Assembly: GCF_001421885.1 (NCBI RefSeq)
Contig: NZ_LMLH01000031.1
Location: 175,441 to 239,440 of the forward strand
Source: Pseudomonas sp. Leaf48
Lineage (GTDB): Bacteria > Pseudomonadota > Gammaproteobacteria > Pseudomonadales > Pseudomonadaceae
Direction: 5' to 3'
DNA length: 64,000 nt
This document shows positions 44,928 through 53,295 of this stretch, piece by piece (within the stretch, counting starts at the first letter, position 1; every line of letters begins with the position of its first letter). Below the pieces are notes generated by a model, which saw only the letters and a program-made list of their open reading frames with translations, did no database searches and was not told the DNA's origin. Position numbers and translations under genes: made by a program.

Positions 44928-46322
44928 ATGAACTATCTGCCGCTGTTCCACAACCTTCGCGGCAGTCGTGTGTTGGTCGTCGGTGGGGGGGAGATTGCCT
45001 TGCGCAAATCCCGCCTGCTGGCCGATGCCGGTGCGCTGCTGCGAGTGGTTGCACCTGAAATCGAAGCACAACTGCGTGAGCTGGTTGCCGGCAGCGGTGG
45101 CGAGTGCCTTGTGCGCGGTTACGTCGAGGCGGATATGGACGGCTGTGGCCTGATCATCGCCGCCACCGACGACGAGGCGCTGAACGCGCAGGTGTCCGCC
45201 GACGCTCATCGGCGCTGCGTGCCAGTCAATGTGGTGGACGCGCCGGCACTGTGCAGCGTGATCTTCCCGGCGATTGTCGACCGTTCGCCATTGATCATTG
45301 CGGTGTCCAGCGGCGGCGATGCGCCGGTGCTGGCTCGCCTGATTCGCGCCAAGATCGAAACCTGGATTCCTTCTACCTACGGTCAGCTCGCTGGCTTGGC
45401 GGCGCGTTTTCGCCATCAGGTCAAAAAGCTGTTCCCGGATGTGCAGCAACGTCGCGCATTCTGGGAGGACGTTTTCCAGGGGCCGATTGCCGACCGTCAA
45501 CTGGCCGGGCAGGGTGGTGAAGCCGAGCGTCTGCTGCAAGCCAAGATCGATGGTGAAGCGACGGTGGCCACCGGTGAGGTGTATCTGGTGGGCGCCGGGC
45601 CGGGTGATCCCGACCTGCTGACCTTCCGCGCCTTGCGCCTGATGCAACAGGCCGACGTGGTGTTGTACGACCGTCTGGTGGCACCGGCGATACTCGAGTT
45701 GTGCCGTCGCGATGCCGAGCGGGTCTACGTCGGCAAGCGTCGCGCCGATCACGCGGTGCCGCAGGACCAGATCAACCAGCAACTGGTGGACCTGGCCAAA
45801 CAGGGCAAGCGCGTGGTTCGGTTGAAGGGTGGCGATCCGTTCATCTTCGGTCGCGGCGGTGAAGAGATCGAGGAACTGGCGGCCCATGGCATCCCGTTCC
45901 AGGTCGTGCCGGGTATCACGGCGGCCAGCGGTTGCGCGGCGTACGCCGGGATTCCGCTGACTCACCGCGATTACGCGCAGTCGGTGCGTTTTGTTACCGG
46001 GCACCTGAAGGACGGCTCCAGCGATTTGCCTTGGGCCGATCTGGTGGCCCCGGCGCAAACGCTGGTGTTCTACATGGGGCTGGTGGGCTTGCCGAGCATC
46101 TGCGAACAGTTGATCAAGCATGGTCGCGCCGCCGATACCCCGGCGGCGCTGATCCAGCAGGGCACCACGGTCAACCAGCGGGTGTTTACCGGCACGCTGG
46201 CCGACCTGCCACGGTTGGTGGCGGAGCATGAAGTGCATGCGCCGACATTGGTGATCGTGGGTGAGGTGGTGCAACTGCGCGAGAAACTGGCGTGGTTTGA
46301 AGGCGCTCAATCACAAGTCTGA
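44928..46322 (+). CDS. cysG: Siroheme synthase (multifunctional CysG)
   Basis: A 464-residue fusion enzyme for siroheme, the cofactor of sulfite and nitrite reductases. The N-terminal half (to ~residue 200) is precorrin-2 dehydrogenase/ferrochelatase with GGGEIALRKSRLLADAGA and the SSGGDAPVLARLIRAKIE region. The C-terminal half is uroporphyrinogen-III methyltransferase with VGAGPGDPDLLTFRALRLMQ and VRLKGGDPFIFGRGGEE. It begins immediately after the serS stop. Confidence 0.97.
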   Translation: MNYLPLFHNLRGSRVLVVGGGEIALRKSRLLADAGALLRVVAPEIEAQLRELVAGSGGECLVRGYVEADMDGCGLIIAATDDEALNAQVSADAHRRCVPVNVVDAPALCSVIFPAIVDRSPLIIAVSSGGDAPVLARLIRAKIETWIPSTYGQLAGLAARFRHQVKKLFPDVQQRRAFWEDVFQGPIADRQLAGQGGEAERLLQAKIDGEATVATGEVYLVGAGPGDPDLLTFRALRLMQQADVVLYDRLVAPAILELCRRDAERVYVGKRRADHAVPQDQINQQLVDLAKQGKRVVRLKGGDPFIFGRGGEEIEELAAHGIPFQVVPGITAASGCAAYAGIPLTHRDYAQSVRFVTGHLKDGSSDLPWADLVAPAQTLVFYMGLVGLPSICEQLIKHGRAADTPAALIQQGTTVNQRVFTGTLADLPRLVAEHEVHAPTLVIVGEVVQLREKLAWFEGAQSQV

Positions 46323-46585
46323 TCTGTGGTGAGGGGGGGCTATCGGGGCTTGTGTGGCGAGGGGGCTTGCCTGTGGTGAAAGGGCTTGCCTGTGGTGAGG
46401 GGGCTTGCCTGTGGCGAGGGGGCTTGCCCCCGCTGGACTGCGCAGCAGGCCCATGCTTTTTGGGGCCGCTGCGCGACCCAACGGGGGCAAGCCCCCTCGC
46501 CACAGGCAAGCCCCCTCGCCACAGAAGCCCCCTCGCCACAGAAGCCCCCCTGTCACACAAGCCTCCCTCAACACAATTGATCGCA
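46323..46585. repeat. REP-like palindrome with tandem arrays on both arms
   Basis: The centre (about 46410-46504) is the TGTGGCGAGGGGGCTTGCC-family palindrome. Its left outer arm is repeated four times in 19-bp steps (46353, 46372, 46391, 46410). Its right outer arm is repeated at 46486 and 46505 (19 bp), then in diverging 16-19-bp copies to about 46575. The region between cysG and the convergent yqjG holds no gene. Confidence 0.9.
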
Positions 46586-46610
46586 TCTGCTCTCAGGTTT
46601 CAGTGTGTAA

Positions 46611-47612
46611 TCAGGCCCTGCGCCAAACCCCTTTGCCATTCAACCGCTCCCGATCATGGGCTGCGGTGAAATCCTGCGCCGGGCCTTTTGGCACGATCCC
46701 CGTCGGATTGATGGTCTTGTGACTGCCGTAGTAGTGGGTCTTGATGTGGGTGAAATCCACCGTCTCAGCAATCCCTGGCCACTGGTAAATCTCCCGCAAC
46801 CAGTTCGACAGGTTCGGATAATCGGCAATGCGCTTGAGGTTGCACTTGAAGTGCCCGTAATACACCGCGTCGAAGCGAATCAGCGTGGTAAACAGGCGGA
46901 TGTCCGCTTCGGTGAGGTACTCGCCTGTCAGGTAGCGGTTGGCGTCCAACAACTGTTCCAGGTGATCGAGCTCGGCAAACAATTCATCGAACGCCGCCTC
47001 ATATGCCTGCTGCGACGTGGCAAAACCGGCGCGGTACACGCCGTTGTTCACCGCCGGATAAATCCGCTCGTTCAGGACGTCGATTTCACCCCGCAGCGCA
47101 GCGGGATAGAAGTCCAGGTCGTTGCCGGTCAGTTCGTCGAACGCACCATTGAACATGCGGATGATTTCCGATGATTCATTGTTGACGATGTGCTCTTGCT
47201 GCTTGTCCCAGAGCACCGGTACCGTGACGCGGCCGGTGTAGTCGGCGGCATCGGCGGTATAGCGCTGGTGCAGGAAGGTCAGCCCGTCGAGTTTGTCGCC
47301 GGTGGAGCCGTGGGCCTTGTCGAAGGTCCAGCCGGTCTCCAGCATCGAATAGCTGACCACGGACACGTCGATCAGGTTTTCCAGGCCTTTGAGTTTGCGC
47401 AGGATCAGGGTGCGATGAGCCCAGGGACAGGCGAGGGACACGTAGAGGTGGTAGCGCCCCGGTTCAGCCGCGAAGCCACCGACACCGCTCGGCCCCGGCT
47501 TGCCGTCTGCCGTCACCCAGTTACGACGCTGCGCCTGTTCGCGCTGGAACGCGCCGTCTTTGCTGCTTTCGTACCACTTGTCCTGCCAGCGGCCATCGAC
47601 TAATAAACCCAT
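46611..47612 (-). CDS. yqjG: Glutathionyl-hydroquinone reductase (Xi-class GST, YqjG type)
   Basis: A 333-residue Xi-class glutathione transferase. Such enzymes reduce glutathionyl-hydroquinones to hydroquinones. The catalytic motif CPWAHR (C62) lies in the N-terminal thioredoxin-like domain, with TVPVLWDKQQEHIVNNESSE for glutathione binding. The C-terminal helical domain (LTGEYLTEADIRLFTTLIRF) is complete. The ATG at 47612 has AGGAGG 7 bases upstream; an in-frame TTG at 47618 is disfavoured. Confidence 0.92.
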   Translation of the reverse strand: MGLLVDGRWQDKWYESSKDGAFQREQAQRRNWVTADGKPGPSGVGGFAAEPGRYHLYVSLACPWAHRTLILRKLKGLENLIDVSVVSYSMLETGWTFDKAHGSTGDKLDGLTFLHQRYTADAADYTGRVTVPVLWDKQQEHIVNNESSEIIRMFNGAFDELTGNDLDFYPAALRGEIDVLNERIYPAVNNGVYRAGFATSQQAYEAAFDELFAELDHLEQLLDANRYLTGEYLTEADIRLFTTLIRFDAVYYGHFKCNLKRIADYPNLSNWLREIYQWPGIAETVDFTHIKTHYYGSHKTINPTGIVPKGPAQDFTAAHDRERLNGKGVWRRA

Positions 47613-47703
47613 GTTCAATCCTCCTGAAATCGTTAAGCGTTTGAGTCGAGTCTATTCCGATGAGTTCGAACAAAAAGCGCAAAGATCGGGCGTCAATAAT
47701 CGA

Positions 47704-48705
47704 TTAAATCGATTTGTTACGGGCGGCCCAATATTTCTCGGCAGTTTCGAAGGCTTGCTCACGGCTCTGGCCGAGGCCGCGCAGGGCCAGTGCCATGGTC
47801 GAAATCAACGCCATCTGCGGATAGCTGTCGACTACATCGCCACGCCATACGGCTTGCAAATGCCCGGGATCGAGCGCGGCGGGTTTGACGTGACGCTGCG
47901 CCGACAGCTGCGGCCATTCCTCGTCCCAGCTTTCGCCGCCGGTGGTGCCATACAGGTGACTGTCGGCGTCCGGGTTGATCTCGATTTCTCCACCGTCGCC
48001 CTTGATCACGATGGCGGTGTCGCCGAGCAAGCCGCTGGCATCGCGATGCACCGCCTGATAACCCGGATGGAAAATGCTTTGCAGGCCGCAGCGCGCACCC
48101 AGTGGATTGAGAATCCGCGTCAGCGAGTGGATCGGTGAGCGCAGGCCCAGGGTGTTGCGCAGGTCGATCATCCGTTGCAGTTGCGGCGCCCAGTCCACCA
48201 GAGGCATGAACGCCAGGCCGCCGTTGTCCAGCGCCGAGCCGACCTGTTGCCAGGTGCGGCACAGGGGGATCTGCAATTGCGCCAGTAATTGCTCGCTGTA
48301 CATCCGGCCCGCCGTGTGTGCGCCAGCGCCATGCATGAAGATCCGCACGCCGTTCTGCGCCAGGCATTTGGCTGCCAGCAGGTACCACGGCAAATGGCGC
48401 TTCTTGCCGGCGTAGGTCGGCCAGTCCAGATCGACATTCAATGCCGGTGCCTGCAAGCGCTCACGCAAGGCCTCGGTGAACCCGGCCATCTCCTCGGCGC
48501 TTTCTTCCTTGTGCCGCAACAGCATCAGGAACGCACCGAGCTGGGTGTCCTCGACCTTGTCGTCGAGCACCATGCCCATGGCTTCGCGGGCTTCGACCCG
48601 GGTCAGGTCGCGGGCACCGCGCTTGCCTTTGCCCAGGATCCGGACGAATTGGGCGAACGGATGTTCGGCGGGCGTTTCGAGGGTCAGCGCTGGAAAGTCG
48701 GTCAT
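47704..48705 (-). CDS. TrpD2-like glycosyl transferase family protein (YbiB)
   Basis: A 333-residue protein with the anthranilate phosphoribosyltransferase fold (GPTF family). Relatives called TrpD2/YbiB bind nucleic acid and lack TrpD activity. Visible are REAMGMVLDDKVEDTQLGAF at the N-terminus and KGDGGEIEINPDADSHLYG near the end. The ATG at 48705 overlaps the tusE stop by 4 bases (ATGA, 48702-48705), so it is probably co-translated with the tus genes. Its role there is unknown. Confidence 0.85.
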   Translation of the reverse strand: MTDFPALTLETPAEHPFAQFVRILGKGKRGARDLTRVEAREAMGMVLDDKVEDTQLGAFLMLLRHKEESAEEMAGFTEALRERLQAPALNVDLDWPTYAGKKRHLPWYLLAAKCLAQNGVRIFMHGAGAHTAGRMYSEQLLAQLQIPLCRTWQQVGSALDNGGLAFMPLVDWAPQLQRMIDLRNTLGLRSPIHSLTRILNPLGARCGLQSIFHPGYQAVHRDASGLLGDTAIVIKGDGGEIEINPDADSHLYGTTGGESWDEEWPQLSAQRHVKPAALDPGHLQAVWRGDVVDSYPQMALISTMALALRGLGQSREQAFETAEKYWAARNKSI

Positions 48706-49037
48706 AAGCAATTCGTCGGTTTGGGCAGGCCCGCCAGTTTCGCGGCGAGTTTGGCAGGGGTGCCTTTGAACAGTTGGTTGAGGTGCAGGCTGTTGCCTTT
48801 TTCCGGGCCGAGCTTCAATGCGGTGTACTTGATCAGCGGACGTGTCGCCGGTGACAGCTGGAACTCGGCATAGAAGCTGCGCAGCAGTTCGAGGACTTCC
48901 CAGTGCGCAGGCGTCAACTCGATGTCTTCGGCGGCCGCCAGGGCACCGGCCACGTCAGCATTCCAGTCACTGAGCTCGACCAGGAAACCGTCCTTGTCCA
49001 GTTCGATGGCGCGGGCGCCGACCGTCAGGGAATTCAT
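48702..49037 (-). CDS. tusE: Sulfur relay protein TusE (DsrC family)
   Basis: A 111-residue DsrC-type sulfur carrier that takes persulfide from TusBCD and passes it to MnmA for tRNA thiolation. The family C-terminal arm ends KLAGLPKPTNCL, with the sulfur-carrying penultimate cysteine. The ATG at 49037 overlaps the tusB stop by 4 bases (49034-49037). The order is tusD-tusC-tusB-tusE on the minus strand. Confidence 0.92.
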   Translation of the reverse strand: MNSLTVGARAIELDKDGFLVELSDWNADVAGALAAAEDIELTPAHWEVLELLRSFYAEFQLSPATRPLIKYTALKLGPEKGNSLHLNQLFKGTPAKLAAKLAGLPKPTNCL

Positions 49038-49327
49038 AGCCAACTGTTTACCTTGTCGTGGTGGATCGTCAGTTCGACGAAGGCCGGGTAATCAATGGCT
49101 GTGACCCAGTCGGGGGCTTGAAGCGACCGGGCCTGGGCATCTTCTGCCAGAACGTAGAGTCTCAGGCCGCTTGCCTGCAGCGTGGTGTAGGGCGCGGTGG
49201 CGGGTTGCAGGGCATAGGCGGCGTCACCGGACAGCAGCAAGGCGTCGCCGGCGCCAATCACGCGCAGGCAACTGGTCAGGCGATCGTCGCCGAACGGGGA
49301 ATGAGACAACATATGCAAAGTCGACAT
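49034..49327 (-). CDS. tusB: Sulfur relay protein TusB
   Basis: A 97-residue DsrH/TusB-like subunit of the TusBCD complex. It starts MSTLHMLSHSPFGDDRLTSC, as in the family, and shows GAGDALLLSGDAAYAL and ALQASGLRLYVLAEDA-like segments. It overlaps tusC by one base (TGATG) and tusE by four. Assignment rests on sequence and on position. Confidence 0.9.
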   Translation of the reverse strand: MSTLHMLSHSPFGDDRLTSCLRVIGAGDALLLSGDAAYALQPATAPYTTLQASGLRLYVLAEDAQARSLQAPDWVTAIDYPAFVELTIHHDKVNSWL

Positions 49328-49689
49328 CAGAGGGTGATCACCTGGTCGTAACGGTCAATGAGGGCGGTGATTTGCTGGGCAGTCAGCACCTGGGCTTCTT
49401 CCAGCGAGAGAGCGCTGGAATCCAGACCACGTTGCGCGGCGCTGTCGGCACAGAAAAACAACTCTTCGACACCGAACATCGGTAGAGCCTGAAGGTTGGC
49501 GCTCAGGTCTTTCTGCTGCAGGGCCTTGGCATCCTGTTGCGCGGCCAGCTGGAACACGCCGTCATCGAGAAACAGCAGGCCGATCGGCAGATCGAAGGCG
49601 CCGCCGGCCAGCACGATGTCCAGCGCTTCCCGGGCACCGGGCCCGGACCATGGCGATTGGCGGCTGATGATCAGCAAGGATCTGGCCAT
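49327..49689 (-). CDS. tusC: Sulfur relay protein TusC
   Basis: A 120-residue DsrF/TusC-like subunit of TusBCD. Typical segments are SPWSGPGAREALDIVLAGGA, FDLPIGLLFLDDGVFQL and MFGVEELFFCADSAAQRGL. The ATG at 49689 (MARSLLIISRQ) is 1 base from the tusD stop; a longer in-frame reading to 49698 starts inside tusD and is not needed. Confidence 0.92.
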   Translation of the reverse strand: MARSLLIISRQSPWSGPGAREALDIVLAGGAFDLPIGLLFLDDGVFQLAAQQDAKALQQKDLSANLQALPMFGVEELFFCADSAAQRGLDSSALSLEEAQVLTAQQITALIDRYDQVITL

Positions 49690-49690
49690 C

Positions 49691-50083
49691 TCAAGCACCT
49701 CCGAAACAGATCAGGCGGTCAGCATCCTGCACCGCATCGTGCAACTGGCCGAGGCCGGACAGTTCCCAAGGCGCGCCGACGGCAACCGCCTCACGTTGAT
49801 AGCGCCTGGCTTCTTCTTCGTTCAACACACCACGGCGCAAGGCGGCGGCGATGCACACGACGCCGTCGAGTTGATGGTCGCTGACAAAGGCGCGCCATTG
49901 CTTGGGCAAATCCAGTTCATCCTGAGGCGTGACCACGCTGCCGGAGGCGTTGCCGACACCGTCCTGATAGAAAAACAGCCGGACAATCTCATGCCCGCCG
50001 GCCAGTGCCGCCTGGGCGAACAGCAGGGCGCGGCGCGAGGAGGGCGCGTGGGCGGCGGAAAATACGGCAATGGCGAACTTCAT
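49691..50083 (-). CDS. tusD: Sulfurtransferase TusD
   Basis: A 130-residue DsrE/TusD-like subunit that accepts sulfur from TusA. It starts MKFAIAVFSAAHAPSSRRAL and carries the conserved cysteine in LDGVVCIAAALRRGV, the sulfur carrier in the complex; RLFFYQDGVGNAS is another family segment. The ATG at 50083 is the first gene of the tusDCBE set. tusA is not in the window. Confidence 0.93.
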   Translation of the reverse strand: MKFAIAVFSAAHAPSSRRALLFAQAALAGGHEIVRLFFYQDGVGNASGSVVTPQDELDLPKQWRAFVSDHQLDGVVCIAAALRRGVLNEEEARRYQREAVAVGAPWELSGLGQLHDAVQDADRLICFGGA

Positions 50084-50159
50084 GGCGGACTCGATCAGCG
50101 AAACTGCGGCCATGATAAAGCTTTATCGACGGGGCGGCTAAGTCGAAGTTGCCTGTGCC

Positions 50160-50248
50160 GGCGCCTTCGCGAGCAAGCCCGCTCCCACAGGAGGACTTAC
50201 TATCGACACAGAACCAATGTGGGAGCGGGCTTGCTCGCGAAGGCGGCC
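50160..50248. repeat. REP-like palindrome, TGTGGGAGCGGGCTTGCTCG family, reversed orientation
   Basis: Arms CGCCTTCGCGAGCAAGCCCG (from 50162) and its complement (50218-50246). The arm order is opposite to the other copies in this window, so the two REP units face the other way. It lies between the tusD promoter region and the stop of the DUF1275 gene. Confidence 0.8.
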
Positions 50249-50265
50249 TGACCGTCACACCTGAA

Positions 50266-50970
50266 TCAACGCGGCATATAACCCAACTGCCAGCGCCGCG
50301 GGATCTTCAACGACAACAGCCCCAGCGCGGCAGCCAGCAGACCACTGGCAAACAACGCCTTGAGCCCCAGGTGATGTTCCAGCACGGCACCGAGTACCGC
50401 GCCGGCGAACATGCCCGTCCAGGGGATCAATTGCACGCGCCAGCCATTACGGCGCTCGCCGAGCATCCAGCGGCCCAGCCCGCGACCGAAGCGCGACAGG
50501 GCACCGGTCACATAGGTCAGGCCGACCGGCAGGCCATTGACCTCCTCGACGGCCGCATTGAGCATGCCCATGGCGATGATCGCCGCCAGCAGCGCGGGCA
50601 ATTGCTCGTCGTAAGGCCAGGCGCCGGCAGCGCAGAGCAGGGCGGCGATACACAGCAGCAACGGCAGCGCCCGCCGTCCGCCGAAACGGCTGACGACGAT
50701 GCCCAGCGCATTGCCGATGACGAACATGAGCACCAGCAGCAGCAACCGCAGGATCAGCCCCAGGTCACCGACGCTGATGGCGACGGCAAGGCGGGTGGTG
50801 TTGCCGCTCATGAAGGAGACGAAGTCGCCCGTTGCCATGAAGCCGATGGCATCGGTCATGCCGGCCAGTACCGAGAGCATGGCCACCAGGCTCAGGCCGA
50901 TACGCCCGCGCCATTTCTGTGTGTGCAGGTGACCGGGGCTGGCGTGGGTTCTGGAAGCGGAAGGCAGCAT
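50266..50970 (-). CDS. DUF1275 (YoaK-like) membrane protein
   Basis: A 234-residue inner-membrane protein with six or seven hydrophobic helices. The family signature around residues 25-60, MLSVLAGMTDAIGFMATGDF followed by VSFMSGNTTRLAVA, is clear. The function of DUF1275 proteins is unknown. The ATG at 50970 has AAGGAG 11 bases upstream; an in-frame GTG four codons earlier overlaps that site. The next gene upstream ends 26 bases away on the same strand. Confidence 0.85.
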   Translation of the reverse strand: MLPSASRTHASPGHLHTQKWRGRIGLSLVAMLSVLAGMTDAIGFMATGDFVSFMSGNTTRLAVAISVGDLGLILRLLLLVLMFVIGNALGIVVSRFGGRRALPLLLCIAALLCAAGAWPYDEQLPALLAAIIAMGMLNAAVEEVNGLPVGLTYVTGALSRFGRGLGRWMLGERRNGWRVQLIPWTGMFAGAVLGAVLEHHLGLKALFASGLLAAALGLLSLKIPRRWQLGYMPR

Positions 50971-50996
50971 CGGCGATGGCACTCCTTGAGCGGTGA

Positions 50997-51326
50997 TTAC
51001 GGTGTTATTCCATATAAATCGCAATATTCCAGCCAATCCATGCCGGCCATCTCCGCCACTTCCCGGTGCACTTCAAGGCGCCGGGCTTCGTATTCCTCTG
51101 GCGTGGCGGCCGTCAGTTGCAGGGTCAACTCCCAGGCGAACAATCCCTGTCGCTCTGCCTCGGCCTCGAACGCTTCATGCAAGCGCTCTTCACGGTACTG
51201 CTCCGAGGTTTCGCCCTTGGCTTGAGCCAGCAGCGGATTGAGGTGGTCGAGTTCGACGCGCAATTGCGGGCGCTCGTCGAGAAACTTCTTCAGCGCTTGT
51301 TCGTGTTGCAGCTCGGATGCCGCCAT
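50997..51326 (-). CDS. Small helical protein, DUF6388-like
   Basis: A 109-residue soluble, strongly charged, predicted all-helical protein (MAASELQHEQALKKFLDERP, later EAEAERQGLFAWELTLQL and RLEVHREVAEMAGMDWLEYC). It resembles a small Pseudomonas family annotated, from memory, as DUF6388; the function is unknown. The ATG at 51326 has AAGGAG 7 bases upstream. It sits in a short minus-strand run with the DUF1275 gene and the HTH-like gene. Confidence 0.7.
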   Translation of the reverse strand: MAASELQHEQALKKFLDERPQLRVELDHLNPLLAQAKGETSEQYREERLHEAFEAEAERQGLFAWELTLQLTAATPEEYEARRLEVHREVAEMAGMDWLEYCDLYGITP

Positions 51327-51346
51327 GGTCGCTCCTTGAACAGGGA

Positions 51347-51595
51347 TTACGAAGACTGCTTTTTGCTGGCCTTGGCGGCAGCCGCCAGGCATTCGAGGGC
51401 AAATTGTTCGGTGTAGGTCATCTGGATCGGCGTGGTTTCGCCCTTGACGGTTCTTTCGCCGTCGAGGATGTAACGAATGCGCTTGTCGGTGACGCCGATT
51501 CGCTTGGCGATCCAGGAAGGTGTCTGGCCGATCTGGCTGATCAGCTTGTCGGCATATTCAGTGGTTGGTTTGTAAAACTCGGCGTTGGGTGTCAT
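51347..51595 (-). CDS. Small helix-turn-helix-like protein
   Basis: An 82-residue protein. Residues ~15-50 (ADKLISQIGQTPSWIAKRIG, then VTDKRIRYILDGERTVKG) have the pattern of a helix-turn-helix DNA-binding domain of the Cro/XRE kind. The remainder is helical with a lysine-rich end (KASKKQSS). It may be a small regulator; no target is visible. The ATG at 51595 has GGAA upstream. It lies 20 bases before the DUF6388-like gene. Confidence 0.65.
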   Translation of the reverse strand: MTPNAEFYKPTTEYADKLISQIGQTPSWIAKRIGVTDKRIRYILDGERTVKGETTPIQMTYTEQFALECLAAAAKASKKQSS

Positions 51596-51742
51596 TGGGG
51601 TTCCAGTCAGGTATTGATGTGGCGGGATTGGCGCGACAGGGTGCGCGAATCGTCGCGTGGTGTCGCGTTATAAATGCAGTAAAGCAGAACGATACGCCGC
51701 GCCACGGTGATACAGTCCGCTTTTTCCTCATGAGTGAATGCA

Positions 51743-52093
51743 ATGCGAATTCTGATGGTGGCGCTGGCCGCTGCCTTGCTGGCGGGATGCGCGGGCTCGG
51801 CGATGAACGATGCTCGCACCAAGGCGCCCTACAAGACCCTCAACTCGAGTAAACCGGCCAAGGATGTCGCCCAGTGCGTGCAGTTTTCCTGGCAGGACGA
51901 GGCCGTCTTTGGCGTCGACGCCGCTGCCTACCTGGAGCCCGGCGAGAAGGGCGTTACTACCGTTTACACGCGCTCGGCCGAGTCCTTCGTCGACGTGACG
52001 ACCGACGCCTCGGGAACGGTCCTGAGCTACTACGCCCAGCAGGATGACTTCGTGGCCAAGCGCCGCCTGGCGGCGTTGGCGACCTGCCTGTGA
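51743..52093 (+). CDS. Small lipoprotein
   Basis: A 116-residue protein with a type II signal peptide, MRILMVALAAALLAGCAGSA, with lipobox LAGC at residues 13-16. Position +2 after Cys is Ala, which favours sorting to the outer membrane. The mature domain (CVQFSWQDEAVFGVDAAAYL, TLATCL-type end) resembles no enzyme I recognise. The ATG at 51743 is preferred to an in-frame GTG at 51734 because it starts the signal peptide cleanly. Confidence 0.78.
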   Translation: MRILMVALAAALLAGCAGSAMNDARTKAPYKTLNSSKPAKDVAQCVQFSWQDEAVFGVDAAAYLEPGEKGVTTVYTRSAESFVDVTTDASGTVLSYYAQQDDFVAKRRLAALATCL

Positions 52094-52112
52094 TCTGAAA
52101 ATTGATGCATTA

Positions 52113-52209
52113 CCCCTGTGGGAGCGGGCTTGCTCGCGAAAGCGGTGTGTCATTCTAATAGGATGTCGACTGGCACACCGCTTTCGCGAGCAAGCCCGCT
52201 CCCACAGGG
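52113..52209. repeat. REP-like palindrome with perfect 36-bp arms
   Basis: Arms at 52113-52149 and 52174-52209 (CCTGTGGGAGCGGGCTTGCT... and complement) are perfect over about 36 bp, around a 24-base centre. It is followed by GGGTTTTTG, so it could also terminate the lipoprotein transcript and the convergent GNAT gene. Confidence 0.88.
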
Positions 52210-52223
52210 TTTTTGTGCGTTGA

Positions 52224-52649
52224 TCAGTAACTCAGGCGCTTCTGTAAAAAGAAATGCTTGTACCCCGGCGGGTAGTCGGCAATGTGGCCAATCTCGCTAT
52301 AGCCGCATTTGCTGTAGAACGCCGGGGCCTGGAATTCAAAGGTATCGAGCCACAGCCCGACGCATTGGCGCTCGCGCGCAAGGTCCTCGGCCATCTGCAT
52401 CAATTTCGTGCCCATGCCTTGTCCCCGCGCCTGTTCCGGCACCGACAACAGATCGATGAACAGCCACTGGTAAAACAGGCGCGCGTACAGGCCGCCGAGG
52501 ATCTCGTCATTGTCATCGCGAATCAGCAGGGCGACATGCTCAGGCACCGCGCCAGGTACCTTCGAGGCGTTGTAGGCGCGTAACGGCTGCAGGATGGCCT
52601 GGCGTTGTTCTTCCGTAGGGTTTTGCGTCAGCTCGATTCGCAGGGTCAT
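52224..52649 (-). CDS. GNAT-family N-acetyltransferase
   Basis: A 141-residue acetyltransferase. The acetyl-CoA binding loop ARGQGMGTKLMQMAEDLA (Q-x-x-G-x-G/A) and the later APAFYSKCGYSEIGHIADYP are typical GNAT motifs. The N-terminal half (NPTEEQRQAILQPLRAYNAS) matches a subgroup of small GNATs common in Pseudomonas. Substrate unknown. It is convergent with the lipoprotein gene and separated by the palindrome. Confidence 0.88.
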   Translation of the reverse strand: MTLRIELTQNPTEEQRQAILQPLRAYNASKVPGAVPEHVALLIRDDNDEILGGLYARLFYQWLFIDLLSVPEQARGQGMGTKLMQMAEDLARERQCVGLWLDTFEFQAPAFYSKCGYSEIGHIADYPPGYKHFFLQKRLSY

Positions 52650-52785
52650 GGCTATATCCTTATGGCATTGAAGCGGCAGCCTATCCCGCTTGTCGCGATG
52701 GATCCAGCCCCGAAAAGTTGAACCCTCGATCGTGTGCAGCTGTCATTTCTCAGGAAGCCCACAACGCGCTCCTTGAGGAAAAACC

Positions 52786-53223
52786 GTGAACATTTTTGAA
52801 GCCTTGCGCGAAAGCCATGAACGCCAGCGCACTTATGCCAAAGCGCTGATCCGTACCAGCGGCGATACGCCGGAGCGGGTCGAGGCATACAAACAGCTCA
52901 AGTCTGAACTGCAAGCCCATGAAACCGCCGAGGAACGTCACTTCTATATACCCTTGATGGAGTTCGACAACGGCATCGATCTGAGCCGCCATGCGATTGC
53001 CGAGCATCACGAAATGGATGAAATGATGGAAGAACTGGATCAGACCGAAATGTCCAGCCCGGCCTGGCTGGCGACCGCGAAAAAGCTGTCGGAGAAAGTT
53101 CACCACCACCTTGAGGAGGAAGAGCAGAAGTTCTTCCAGATGGCCGGCAAACTGCTCGACGACAAGCAGAAAGAAAAGCTGGCGGGGCAGTATGAAAAGG
53201 AATACCAGGCGCAACTTTCTTGA
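52786..53223 (+). CDS. Hemerythrin-like (HHE) domain protein
   Basis: A 145-residue four-helix HHE protein that may bind a di-iron centre. Potential ligands are spread over the helices: H11 (ESHERQ), HETAEERH, EHHEMDEMM and HHHLEEEEQKFF. The family may sense or carry O2 or NO, or act in iron or redox stress. It begins with GTG at 52786 with TTGAGGA upstream. No adjoining partner is clear. Confidence 0.88.
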   Translation: MNIFEALRESHERQRTYAKALIRTSGDTPERVEAYKQLKSELQAHETAEERHFYIPLMEFDNGIDLSRHAIAEHHEMDEMMEELDQTEMSSPAWLATAKKLSEKVHHHLEEEEQKFFQMAGKLLDDKQKEKLAGQYEKEYQAQLS

Positions 53224-53295
53224 GCTGCGCGCTGCCGGGTTTCTGCATTTTCACCTAACATGCCTGCCTTCAGGACAAAAACGGGGTGGGTTGTC

